A DNA stretch of 28,547 bases, from assembly GCA_043818215.1 (NCBI GenBank), contig JBDRGC010000166.1, positions 1 to 28,547 of the forward strand, in the 5' to 3' direction. The stretch comes from JBDRGC01 sp043818215 (GTDB lineage: Bacteria; Chloroflexota; Anaerolineae; Anaerolineales; UBA11858). Both the position numbers and the translations under genes were made by a program. Every line of letters begins with the position of its first letter. Position 1 is the first letter of the stretch. Shown here piece after piece: positions 14,479 to 22,009 of this stretch. The notes under the pieces are model-generated. The model did no database searches, was not told the DNA's origin, and saw only the letters and a list, made by a program, of their open reading frames with translations.

Positions 14479-15435
14479 CTAGGCCTCGTTCTCTTCGATT
14501 TGCTCTTCTTCGTCTTCAGCGGAAGCTCCTTCAGCCTCGCTGTCGATTTCAGGAACAGTCTCCTCAACGGGAGTTTCTTCGGTTTCGCTGGCGGTTTCGG
14601 GAGCAGTTTCTTCAGCGGGAACTTCTTCGGCGCGCTGGGCATCCAACTTGGCGAGGGTGGCCTCACCCAAGAGATCCTCATCGCTCAATTCAGAATCAAT
14701 ATCAAAGGCCATCTCGGCAGCCGCAGGGAATTCATCTTCTTCATCATCCTTGCGCATTGCGTGCCCTTCCAATACGGCATCAGCAATCTTGCTAACGATC
14801 AATTTGATAGCTCGGATAGCATCATCGTTGGATGGGATAACATAGTCGATATTACGGGGGTCGCAGTTGGTATCTACCATAGCAACCACAGGGATATCGA
14901 GCAGGTTGGCCTCGTGAACTGATGTTTCTTCCCGGCGCACATCAACGACGAAGAGCAGGTCGGGCACGCCAAGCATCTTACGGATACCCCCCAGCAGCAT
15001 CTCCAATCGCTCGATCCTGCGCTCCAGCTCCAGCGCTTCTCGCTTGGTGATGAGTGCAAAATCGCCGCGGTCGCGCATATGCTCCAACTTATCCAATTCG
15101 TTGATGCGCTGGTTGATGGTGTTCCAATTTGTGAGCGTTCCGCCCAGCCAGCGGGCGGTGACCCAGGGCATACCACAGCGCGTGGCTTCCATTTGAATGG
15201 TTTCCTGCGCCTGGCGTTTGGTGCCCACAAAGAGGACCGTGCCGCCTTCGGCCGCGATGTCGCGCACCAGTGCGTAAGCATCTCCTAACGCTTTGACCGT
15301 CTGTTGCAAGTCGATTATGTGGATGCGGTTGCGTTCAGTGAAGATATAGGGCTTCATATGTGGGTGCCACTTATGAGTCCGATGACCAAAGTGTACACCG
15401 CTTTCCAATAGTTGTTTCATGGAAACAATACGCAT
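14479..15435 (-). CDS. rpsB: 30S ribosomal protein S2 with a long acidic C-terminal tail
   Basis: Small-subunit protein S2. The core, residues 1 to about 228, is standard: LLESGVHFGHRTHKWHPHM, LFVGTKRQAQETI, WVTARWLGGTLTNW, PDLLFVVDVRREE, and IPVVAMVDTNCDPRNIDYVI. Beyond residue 229 is a tail of about 90 residues rich in Glu, Ala, Thr and Pro with imperfect repeats (EETAPETASETEE, EETVPEIDSEAE), predicted disordered and strongly acidic. ATG 15435 has AAGGAG seven bases upstream. First gene of the minus-strand translation cluster, with a candidate promoter at 15602-15630. Confidence 0.97.
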   Translation of the reverse strand: MRIVSMKQLLESGVHFGHRTHKWHPHMKPYIFTERNRIHIIDLQQTVKALGDAYALVRDIAAEGGTVLFVGTKRQAQETIQMEATRCGMPWVTARWLGGTLTNWNTINQRINELDKLEHMRDRGDFALITKREALELERRIERLEMLLGGIRKMLGVPDLLFVVDVRREETSVHEANLLDIPVVAMVDTNCDPRNIDYVIPSNDDAIRAIKLIVSKIADAVLEGHAMRKDDEEDEFPAAAEMAFDIDSELSDEDLLGEATLAKLDAQRAEEVPAEETAPETASETEETPVEETVPEIDSEAEGASAEDEEEQIEENEA

Positions 15436-15601
15436 TATTATTCTCCTTTGCGTTATTCCTCCGTCTCCTTCGACCCCGTCCGGAACCGCTGGTGAATTTC
15501 CCCGCTGGCGGCACGCCCCGACAGGTCAGAAGACGTGTGAGATATGTCTTCCCAAAAATGGGGAGACATGATACCTCCCGCCTTGTGACGGGAACGTGCG
15601 G
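15436..15601 (-). promoter_or_regulatory. About 160-base 5' leader of rpsB, possibly structured
   Basis: Between the predicted promoter and the S2 start lies a GC-rich untranslated stretch. It contains a hairpin at 15544-15569 (ATGTCT arms, C/G core, one mismatch in the RNA) and a GC-rich second half. Ribosomal protein S2 leaders in other bacteria can bind S2 for feedback control; I cannot match this one to a known class. Confidence 0.35.
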
Positions 15602-15630
15602 AGTATATCACAGCAAATATGTCCCGTCTA
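15602..15630 (-). promoter_or_regulatory. Candidate sigma-70 promoter for rpsB-tsf
   Basis: On the minus strand TAGACG (15630-15625) and TATACT (15607-15602) are separated by 17 bases. The -35 matches four of six consensus bases and the -10 five of six. It gives a leader of about 160 bases for rpsB. Confidence 0.55.
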
Positions 15631-15663
15631 GCAGCTTGTCGGAGAAGTCAGACGGTCTATTAT

Positions 15664-15936
15664 AGGACACAGATTCACACAGATAAACACGGATTTTAAA
15701 GCCGAAATTACTAAAAAATCTGTGTCATCGTGCCCGTAGGGTAAAATCCTGTAAATCTGTGTCCTATTATTCTTTCTCCGACAGCCTGCTAGCGAGGGTG
15801 ACTCGTGGGGGGTGGGGTAGGAGGCAGGAGGCAGGAGGCAGGAGGCAGGAGGCAGGAAATATGTTATCACGCTTCACTCTTCACGTTTCACTCTTCATGC
15901 TCCACCCTCCACCCTCCACCCTCCACCCTCCACGCT
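15664..15936. repeat. Inverted repeat plus two heptamer arrays upstream of rpsB
   Basis: 15664-15683 (GGACACAGATTCACACAGAT) is complementary to ATCTGTGTCC at 15759-15768 with further pairing inside, giving a hairpin of about 100 bases. Next come five GAGGCAG heptamers at 15821-15855, then five CCACCCT-type heptamers at 15902-15936. These fill the gap to the MoeB-rhodanese gene; no coding frame is credible. Confidence 0.8.
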
Positions 15937-15957
15937 CCACACCCCACACACCCCCGA

Positions 15958-17112
15958 TCAATATATCGGCAGACTGGGATCGACCTCCCGTGCCCAGGCG
16001 TTGAGCCCGCCCTTCAGATGCTTTACTTTGCGGAACCCGGCACTGGCCAGTACATCAAGGGCGCGGGCCGAGCGTGTGCCTATCCTGCATAGTAAAACGA
16101 TTTCTTCCGCGCGGCCCAACTCGGGGATTCGGGAGGCCAAGTGCCCCAGGGGAATCAAGTCGGCACCCCCCAGGCGGGAGATTTCCAGCTCGTGGGGTTC
16201 GCGCACATCAATCAAGCGCACATCATCCCCACGGGAGAGGCAATCAGCCAGCTCGGTTGGCGTGATGTCCCACTCTCCACTGGCGGAGCCTGCCTCGCGG
16301 TCGTGGGCAGGCAGACCGCAGAAGGCTTCGTAGTCGATCAGCCCGGTGATTTCGGGATTCTCGCCGCAGACTTTGCATTTTGGATTCTTGCGCAGCTTGA
16401 CGAAATCGAACGACATATCCAGCGCGCTGTAGAGCAGCAGCCTGCCGACCAACGATGCGCCGATGCCCAAAATCAATTTCAACGCTTCGGTGGCTTGAAT
16501 GGTGCCGATTGTCCCCGGCAGAACACCCAGCACCCCGCTGTCGGCGCAAGATGGGGTTACACCCGGCGGGGGTGGTTCGGGAAACAGGCAGCGGTAGCAG
16601 GGGCCTTCTGCCGCGTAGAACACGCTGGCCTGCCCATCGAAGCGGTAAACCGACCCGTAGACATTGGGCTTTCCGGTCAATACGCACAGGTCGTTGGTCA
16701 GGTAGCGGGTGGGGAAATTGTCGGAGCAATCGATGATGATGCTGTATGACTCGGCGATGCGGAATGCGTTTTCCGAGGTGAATGGCTGGTTGTAGATTTC
16801 GACTTCGATATCGGGGTTGATATCCAACATGCGGCTGCGGGCGGATTCTACCTTGAGGCTGCCCAGTGACGCTGTGCCGTGGATAACCTGCCGTTGCAGG
16901 TTGGAGTGGTCCACCGAGTCATGGTCCACAAGCCCGATATGTCCAACTCCGGCGGCAGCCAGATACAACGCCACCGGAGACCCCAATCCGCCAGCGCCGA
17001 TGATCAACACCGAGGCGGCCTTCAGCTTGCGCTGGCCTTCCATCCCCACATCGGGGATCAGCAAATGGCGGGAGTAACGTGAGATTTCTTCGTGAGTTAG
17101 TTTTGGCAGCAT
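15958..17112 (-). CDS. moeB: MoeB/ThiF-type adenylyltransferase fused to a rhodanese domain
   Basis: An E1-like enzyme that adenylates the C-terminal Gly-Gly of a ubiquitin-like sulfur carrier (MoaD, ThiS or CysO), here fused to a rhodanese that can deliver the sulfur (MoeZ/MOCS3 layout). Domain 1, residues 1-250: IIGAGGLGSPVALYLAAAG (GAGGLG at 39-44), DCSDNFPTRY (128-137), Cys189 in CADSGVLGVLPG, and zinc cysteines C172/C175 and C246/C249. Rhodanese, about 285-384: IDVREPHELE and active loop CRIGTRS with Cys342. 384 residues, typical. Upstream neighbours are HigBA then a CysM-like cysteine synthase, consistent with carrier-dependent cysteine synthesis, but no carrier gene is visible here. 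Confidence 0.92.
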   Translation of the reverse strand: MLPKLTHEEISRYSRHLLIPDVGMEGQRKLKAASVLIIGAGGLGSPVALYLAAAGVGHIGLVDHDSVDHSNLQRQVIHGTASLGSLKVESARSRMLDINPDIEVEIYNQPFTSENAFRIAESYSIIIDCSDNFPTRYLTNDLCVLTGKPNVYGSVYRFDGQASVFYAAEGPCYRCLFPEPPPPGVTPSCADSGVLGVLPGTIGTIQATEALKLILGIGASLVGRLLLYSALDMSFDFVKLRKNPKCKVCGENPEITGLIDYEAFCGLPAHDREAGSASGEWDITPTELADCLSRGDDVRLIDVREPHELEISRLGGADLIPLGHLASRIPELGRAEEIVLLCRIGTRSARALDVLASAGFRKVKHLKGGLNAWAREVDPSLPIY

Positions 17113-17162
17113 GGGAATTTGGCGCGTACCCTCCAGGCGGAGCTAAGTCCGTTTGATGCGGG

Positions 17163-17531
17163 TTAGGTTGCCACTTGATATGGAGTTATCAATACTTCTG
17201 CTGAAATTCCAAGCTCTGAATTTAGATTTCGAATCATATTCAGCGTCAGAGTCCGTTTCCGGTTTAAAACTTCTGAAACTCGTGCTCGACTGCCGATATA
17301 TGGCTCCAAATCTTTGCGCGATAACCCACGGCTATCCATATAATAATTGAGAGCTTCAACTGGGTCTGGATCAGAGATACTGTAATGTTTTCCTTCATAG
17401 GCTTCTACCAAAGTCGTCAATACTTCCAGACAGTCACCTTCCGGCGTTCCTCGTGAAGCATCAAACAGCCGCTCGATTTCTGATAATGCAGCTTGATAAT
17501 TTTCTTCTGTTCTGATTGGTCTAATATCCAT
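17163..17531 (-). CDS. higA: HigA-type antitoxin (COG5499-like)
   Basis: A 122-residue antitoxin with an XRE-type HTH in its C-terminal half: DPVEALNYYMDSRGLSRKDL, then YIGSRARVSEVLNRKR and a final helix. It binds the upstream HigB toxin and represses the operon. I use ATG 17531, preceded by GAGAGAAG and ten bases after the higB stop. An alternative start at 17558 would overlap higB. The toxin-first order is typical of higBA. The HTH is a partner for the inverted-repeat operator at 17851-17869. Confidence 0.88.
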   Translation of the reverse strand: MDIRPIRTEENYQAALSEIERLFDASRGTPEGDCLEVLTTLVEAYEGKHYSISDPDPVEALNYYMDSRGLSRKDLEPYIGSRARVSEVLNRKRTLTLNMIRNLNSELGISAEVLITPYQVAT

Positions 17532-17541
17532 TTTTCTTCTC

Positions 17542-17835
17542 TCAAATTGTTGTGACATCTATCTTGTCATACTCTGGGTGTGTACCCACGAAACGGATAT
17601 AAACGATACCGAATTCGTATTGAATGACGAGGACTAATCGGTAGCGATTGCCCTTGATATTGAAAACGACGCGATTATTAGCGACGATACTGACATTGCG
17701 ATAAATATTTTTGATATCTAAGGGCGATTTCCACTCCGCACGTTTTACATCTACATACCAGGCTTGTAAAACTTGCCTTGCGTCAGGATGTTTTTCCCAA
17801 AACTCTCTCAGGGTCTTTCGGGAGATGATGCGCAT
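17542..17835 (-). CDS. higB: HigB-type mRNA interferase toxin (COG4680-like)
   Basis: A 97-residue RelE-superfamily toxin that cleaves mRNA, probably on the ribosome. Recognisable segments: MRIISRKTLREFWEKHPDAR, AEWKSPLDIKNIYRNVS, NNRVVFNIKGNRYRLVL, and the end VRFVGTHPEYDKIDVTT-like (here IRFVGTHPEYDKID). These are hallmark HigB blocks of the COG4680 group. ATG 17835 is chosen because homology begins there and because the promoter -10 ends seven bases upstream, which would give a leaderless mRNA. The pair interrupts an otherwise sulfur-related minus-strand region. Confidence 0.9.
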   Translation of the reverse strand: MRIISRKTLREFWEKHPDARQVLQAWYVDVKRAEWKSPLDIKNIYRNVSIVANNRVVFNIKGNRYRLVLVIQYEFGIVYIRFVGTHPEYDKIDVTTI

Positions 17836-17841
17836 ATGAAC

Positions 17842-17870
17842 ATTATACTGTGCTCCCCTAATGGGAGCAA
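17842..17870 (-). promoter_or_regulatory. higBA promoter with embedded operator
   Basis: On the minus strand TTGCTC (17870-17865) and a perfect TATAAT (17847-17842) are 17 bases apart. Between and over them lies an inverted repeat, TGCTCCC-N5-GGGAGCA (17851-17869), in the position expected for autorepression by HigA. The predicted transcription start coincides with the higB start codon. Confidence 0.7.
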
Positions 17871-18031
17871 GGGTCAATTTAACCCAGTTTTTTTGCCGTC
17901 ATCGGTAACCTGACGACTGCATGACCAGTCTGCGTTTCTGCTCCTGATGCTGCTTTGATTATAACCAATCTTAGCAAAATGCGCCGCGTACCACCCTGCC
18001 AAGCCTGATGGCCTGGTCTGGAGCAGGGCGT

Positions 18032-18052
18032 GACGCACTTTCAAAGTGCGTC
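18032..18052. terminator. Palindrome between cysM and higB
   Basis: GACGCACTTT and AAAGTGCGTC form a perfect ten-base-pair inverted repeat around one central base, about 80 bases after the cysM stop. No T-run follows on either strand, so termination would be rho-dependent or weak; a protein-binding site is the alternative. The rest of 17878-18131 holds nothing I recognise. Confidence 0.4.
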
Positions 18053-18131
18053 GTTACCATTTTTTCGATGACGTTAGTGTGAGTTTCTTTATACTCGGCA
18101 GCCAGCCTTTCGACAAGCATTGAGATACCAT

Positions 18132-19106
18132 TTAGCGCCACAGGGCATCATCACTCAAATACTTGTATCCGGCATCCGGGAAGACAGTGACAACTACACC
18201 TTCATCGAGTTTGGCAGCCACTTGCAGAGCCGCGACAGCCGCGGCTCCCGAAGAAATACCCACAAAGTAGCCCTCTTCGCGGGCCAGCCGCCCGACCATT
18301 TCATAGGCTGTTTCGGTTGCGATTTCCAGGGTACGGTCGGGAGTGGAAGGATCGAAAATCCCCGGTTTGATAGCAGTGGGCATGTGTTTTAGCCCATCCA
18401 AACCGTGGGAAGGGGAATCCGGCTGGGCAGCAACGATCTGTATTTCGGGGTTGAATTCTCGCAAATAACGAGAGACACCCGTGAGGGTACCAGAGGTTCC
18501 CAGCCCGGCAACGAAGTGGGTGACTCGACCCTGGGTCTGCTTCACGATTTCGGGGCCGGTGGTCTGGTAATGGGCCTGCCAGTTGGCCGGGTTGTCGAAT
18601 TGATTAGCGTAGTAGTAAAGGTAAGGGTGCGCTGTGACCATTTGACGGGCAACGCGAATGGCGCCATCAGAACCTTCCGTGGAATCGGTGAGCACCAATT
18701 CAGCTCCCAGGGCACGCAAGATACTGATGCGCTCTGGGCTGACATTGCTGGGCAGCGTTAGTGTCACAGGTATATCCAGGGCGGCGCCGAAGGTAGCATA
18801 GGCAATACCCATATTACCGGAGGTAGAATCCAGCAGGCGCATGCCCGGAAGCAGATGGCCCTCGAATATCGCTGTGCGGATGATATTGAAGGCTGGCCGG
18901 TCCTTGACCGAGCCGCCGGGGTTGAACCATTCGGCCTTGGCATACACTTCGACATTGGGTGACAGGTCTTTAATGACCCGGCAGAGGGGCAGCAGGGGAG
19001 TATTTCCCACGGCTCGCAGCAAGGCCATGCCTCCGAGGTTGGAAGTGGACAAGCCGGCAACTTGTAAGTTGGTAAATTGGTGAGTGGTTGTGATTTGTGT
19101 CATCAT
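18132..19106 (-). CDS. cysM: PLP-dependent cysteine synthase, CysM-like
   Basis: A fold-type II PLP enzyme making cysteine from an activated serine plus a sulfur donor. Motifs: GNTPLLPL, FNPGGSVKDRPA with the PLP lysine at residue 68, STSGNMG (substrate loop), GLGTSGTLTG (phosphate loop), and VGISSGAAA. 324 residues from ATG 19106; ATG 19103 is equally possible. An in-frame extension to 19274 is leader DNA, not protein. The short C terminus and the MoeB-rhodanese nearby suggest a protein-thiocarboxylate-dependent enzyme like mycobacterial CysM rather than CysK; this is inference. It has its own promoter at 19410-19437. Confidence 0.92.
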   Translation of the reverse strand: MMTQITTTHQFTNLQVAGLSTSNLGGMALLRAVGNTPLLPLCRVIKDLSPNVEVYAKAEWFNPGGSVKDRPAFNIIRTAIFEGHLLPGMRLLDSTSGNMGIAYATFGAALDIPVTLTLPSNVSPERISILRALGAELVLTDSTEGSDGAIRVARQMVTAHPYLYYYANQFDNPANWQAHYQTTGPEIVKQTQGRVTHFVAGLGTSGTLTGVSRYLREFNPEIQIVAAQPDSPSHGLDGLKHMPTAIKPGIFDPSTPDRTLEIATETAYEMVGRLAREEGYFVGISSGAAAVAALQVAAKLDEGVVVTVFPDAGYKYLSDDALWR

Positions 19107-19192
19107 TATTTTCTTCTGAGATTGTTGATTGATGATTAGAGATTGCCCTACAAAGCTTGCTGGTCTCCAATCACTAATCTCCAAAATGCATA

Positions 19193-19330
19193 ACGACCAA
19201 CAGACGCCAAAAAAGGGCGGCGGACTCAACACGCTATGCGATACAGTGTTCGCTTTCGCGGGGGTCGCTACCACCCTTCGTCAATCTGTTGGTCGTGAAG
19301 TGTTTGGTTTACTTTGACGAGACGGGTGGT
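19193..19330 (-). promoter_or_regulatory. Potentially structured leader of cysM
   Basis: Within the roughly 300-base untranslated leader two long pairings overlap. ACGACCAACAGA (minus strand, 19296-19285) pairs perfectly over 12 bases with TCTGTTGGTCGT (19204-19193). The next segment, TTGACGAAGGGTGGT (19284-19270), pairs with ACCACCCGTCTCGTCAA (19330-19314) apart from a two-base bulge. The first partner sits in the loop of the second hairpin, so the two either form a pseudoknot or alternate. Between them is CGCGAAAGCG, a GAAA tetraloop stem. It matches no riboswitch class I can name. Confidence 0.5.
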
Positions 19331-19409
19331 TTACGCTCCCCGCCCCATACAGATGCAAGTAAATGGCATTGAAGACCTCTAAAGAATTTTTATGATAAAA
19401 CTGATATAA

Positions 19410-19437
19410 ATTTTACTAAAGTTATCAGCTTTGTCAA
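19410..19437 (-). promoter_or_regulatory. Sigma-70 promoter for cysM
   Basis: TTGACA (19437-19432) and TAAAAT (19415-19410) are 16 bases apart on the minus strand: a perfect -35 and a five-of-six -10. The same TTGACA-16-TAAAAT design precedes the tRNA-Leu gene. It starts transcription after slyD, giving cysM a leader of about 300 bases. Confidence 0.8.
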
Positions 19438-19467
19438 GACCAATTTTAGTGGAAAACGATTCTCATT

Positions 19468-19950
19468 CTACCCCACACACCCCTGCGCCAATTCTTCTTC
19501 AGTCGCGGCGCGCAACCCTAAGATCATAATCTCGAAATCCAGTTCTTTACCTGCCAGAGGATGGTTGAAATCCATTTTCACCCTTGACTTGCCAACCGAG
19601 AGAATCCGGCCATACACAATGTCCCCGTCTTTCTCTTTCATTTCGAGTTCCAGACCCGGTTGCGGCGATATTTCTTCCGGGAATTCACTCATGGGAATGG
19701 CAACGATCTGATCGGGATCGAACTCGCCATAAGCGGCTTGGTTCGCCACGGTGACACCTTTACTCTCGCCTACTGCCATACCGTGAAGTTCCTGTTCCAG
19801 GCCTGGGATGATATTACCGTGTTCCTGGATGAACTCCAAAGGATTATCCTATTCCGTTGAGTCGATCACTTCGCCATCCACCATCAAGGTATATTCCATC
19901 GAGGGCACCAGACCATCGGCGACCAGTTTTGGTTCTTCTCTAGCGCTCAT
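19468..19950 (-). pseudogene. slyD: SlyD-like FKBP peptidyl-prolyl isomerase with in-frame TAG
   Basis: From ATG 19950, with AGGTGA upstream, the frame reads MSAREEPKLVADGLVPSMEY to VDGEVIDSTE, then TAG (codon 34, 19851-19849), and continues without shift as DNPLEFIQEHGNIIPGLEQE to the stop near 19468. Both sides are SlyD/FKBP: IIPGLEQELHGM, AAYGEFDPDQIVAIP, and the insert-in-flap region. The family has an acidic residue or Gly at the TAG, so one substitution explains the break. Translation could restart at TTG 19839, but that product lacks the first strands of the FKBP fold. It is a nonsense-mutated gene, a read-through case or a sequence error. Ordinary genes here end in TAG, so the codon is not reassigned. 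Confidence 0.8.
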
Positions 19951-20172
19951 TTTTCATCACCTGCATCAATTGCCTGCAAAATTTTTATCTCATACGGGAG
20001 GCAGTATATCATGCCCACAACAGTAGGATTTGTTACAATATAGAGGACTCCACCGAAAAAAGCCTAAAGAGTGAATGGGATGCACCCCGTACCTCTTCTC
20101 CAGCAATAGACTTGTTTCTGAATAAGCTAAGGAACGAGAATTAATTAACTTGCGCGTTTGTATCCTAATGCG

Positions 20173-20385
20173 AGCGCCGGTTGAGTAGCGCAGGCACACG
20201 TTTTTCGTGCCGGAGCGTATACCTATGCAGGCACTGCGCACCTGCACTTGACGCAGGTACAAGTGTCGAAACCCAGCGGATTACGGCAACTTCCCTTTTT
20301 CAAGCCCAGCTTGGTTTCGACACCGTACCTGCGTTCGGTGCAGGTGTACGGCTCTCCGTACCTCCGAGCCTACTCAACCGGCGCT
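20173..20385. repeat. Element with 16-base inverted ends in the 19951-21115 gap
   Basis: AGCGCCGGTTGAGTAG (20173-20188) and CTACTCAACCGGCGCT (20370-20385) are perfect inverted repeats enclosing about 180 bases. Inside, 20219-20250 is an inverted copy of the element at 8535-8568, followed by CGCAGGTACAAGTGTC. No transposase. The surrounding 19951-20580 has no gene. Confidence 0.7.
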
Positions 20386-20581
20386 TCACCCAAATTTGCA
20401 GATGGGGAAGATATTTAATTTTCATTCCTCAGGATGAAATTTGAACCACTTTTTTACCGAGTGCGTAACATGAGCAAATCAATGAGAAATAGCTCAAGTT
20501 AATGTGCCATTGTCAAATTAACCATGTGTTGATATATTATCAAAGTGCTGGTGCTACACCGGAAATCCGGCCAACTAGAGT

Positions 20582-20713
20582 TTGGGGCAAGCTTCGTTCG
20601 AAGAAATAAAAGAAGTGCTAGATGGACGAGAAGAAGTTGAACTTGCAATTGATCTGAATCCTGAAGTTGTTGAAAAACTTCAAAATCAAATCGCAACAGC
20701 GCAACATTCTTAG
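20582..20713 (+). pseudogene. Short orphan coding remnant
   Basis: A 43-residue frame with protein-like composition (SFEEIKEVLDGREEVELAID then LNPEVVEKLQNQIATAQHS) starts at TTG right after a stop and ends in TAG. It has charged helical character and no ribosome site. It looks like the C-terminal end of a lost gene, family unknown. Weakly supported. Confidence 0.3.
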
Positions 20714-20945
20714 ATGTGTCTAGAGAAATCAGTACACCTGACCCTGAATGAAGACGACAGTACTTCCGCACGGGTAAGCGGCGCGATTTGCTAAATTTGG
20801 TTATAATTTCAGCAGCGATCGGAGCAAAAGCGCACGGCGGCTTATTATCTCGATGGGCAGCGGACTCATTCTCCGACATCATTCCGAAATGGGCGCGGAC
20901 GAACGCCGACACTTGCACCTGTGCCCAAGTGCATCTCCGCGGTGA

Positions 20946-21086
20946 TTGCCTTCGCGTTTAGCCTCATCACAGATATATCTCATAGATAACCCGGCGGTGC
21001 TGTCGGACACTCAAGCCCGCATTGCATTGGCCCTTATCGCTGCGGTTATCGGCGTGGTGTGGGCTGTCCGCCGAAGATTCACCTGA
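20946..21086 (+). CDS. Possible small membrane protein
   Basis: A frame ending in LSDTQARIALALIAAVIGVV, then WAVRRRFT, with one hydrophobic helix and a basic cytoplasmic tail, stops 30 bases before the next gene. Possible starts are TTG 20946 (46 residues) or GTG 20997 (29 residues). Neither has a clear ribosome site. The helix-plus-Arg pattern is protein-like, but the gene could be a remnant. Confidence 0.28.
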   Translation: MPSRLASSQIYLIDNPAVLSDTQARIALALIAAVIGVVWAVRRRFT

Positions 21087-21115
21087 ATTTCGTTCTGTTC
21101 GAATGGAGATAAGCT

Positions 21116-22009
21116 ATGACCCAAACACCTGAACCCTGGAAAAAATGGACTCCCCCCTACGACCCGCGCCGGGGAGATGGCGCCACCGTCTATGAAGACG
21201 AACACGGCCGCCTGATCGAAACCGCCGACTGCGCCCTCCGCTGCCCCGGCTGCGGCATTTGCTGTGCTGGTTACCGAGACGTGGTCACTGATGAGTATCA
21301 GGGCGTGGAGGAATTCGAACTGAATCTGCGCGCCATCACTGCCCGGGGCGGGTTAGTACGCGTTGATGAAGGGCAGTACTACCGGGGCGCCCACTGCGGC
21401 CCCGACTGTCCAGGCTACGACCGCTGCTGTCCCCCTTTCGGGCAGCGTGACCGCCCTGCCAACGTCGCGGACGCCCGGAAAGTCTTGCTAGAGCGGGACG
21501 ACTCCATGCGCTGGGAGATGCAAGAGGCCTTGCTGATATTGGCCCACGATGGCAGCGATGAAGCCGTCGAGATTCTCGAAGCCTTTATGCCGCAAGCCCA
21601 CGTCCGGCTGGTAGGTTTTGCCGAGTGCGCCCTGGACGAAGGGCGGTTCTTCAACACAGTTCCCCATAATGAATTCGAGGAGCGACAAATGATGAAGGGC
21701 GAAGTCTTGCAGCACTACGAAGACCTGGTCATCGAAGCCCAGACCACAATCGAAGAAGAAATCCAACCCCGCCTGGCCCGCCAACGTTACGAGTTGAGTG
21801 TTTTCCAAAGGCTGCACGATAAAACCGAGAACGAACAAGCGCGGGACGATTGGCGAATCCAGATTGACGTTCAAGAGATGGTGATCGGCCATGAGGAAGG
21901 ACATCTGGACGAGTGGCAGGCCGACATCGCTCGCTACGAGGCCATCATCGCCGAGATCGAAGCCGACCTGCAACAGGAGACCACAGCATCCGAAGATGCT
22001 CAACAATGA
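21116..22009 (+). CDS. Cysteine-cluster protein with helical-repeat and coiled-coil regions, function unknown
   Basis: A 297-residue soluble protein, good GGAGATAAGCT site. The N-terminal third has a CxxCGxCC-like cluster (C39, C43, C46, C49, C50: CALRCPGCGICC) and a second one (C94, C98, C104, C105: CGPDCPGYDRCC), nine cysteines in all. This resembles YkgJ-type cysteine-cluster proteins, which bind zinc or iron. Residues 128-178 look like a HEAT/Armadillo-style helical pair (RWEMQEALLILAHDGSDEAV, then a second helix). Residues 185-295 are a long acidic coiled coil. I know of no named family with this combination. It is monocistronic and converges on the tRNA gene. A metal-binding scaffold is a guess from the cysteines. 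Confidence 0.75.
   Translation: MTQTPEPWKKWTPPYDPRRGDGATVYEDEHGRLIETADCALRCPGCGICCAGYRDVVTDEYQGVEEFELNLRAITARGGLVRVDEGQYYRGAHCGPDCPGYDRCCPPFGQRDRPANVADARKVLLERDDSMRWEMQEALLILAHDGSDEAVEILEAFMPQAHVRLVGFAECALDEGRFFNTVPHNEFEERQMMKGEVLQHYEDLVIEAQTTIEEEIQPRLARQRYELSVFQRLHDKTENEQARDDWRIQIDVQEMVIGHEEGHLDEWQADIARYEAIIAEIEADLQQETTASEDAQQ

Noticed and set aside
15436..15601. Known riboswitch (TPP, SAM, cobalamin) upstream of rpsB
   Set aside because: No core motif of those classes could be found; only a generic structured leader is supported.
19107..19274. N-terminal extension of CysM
   Set aside because: The 56 extra residues are translated leader DNA with no similarity to the family; the promoter and leader explain the region.
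19849..19851. TAG recoding (pyrrolysine or stop reassignment) in slyD
   Set aside because: fabD, tatC and rpsB all end in TAG with no homology beyond, so TAG works as a stop; no recoding element is seen.
20820..20840. TATAAT-like sequence before the small membrane frame
   Set aside because: No -35 at an acceptable distance, so a promoter is not supported.
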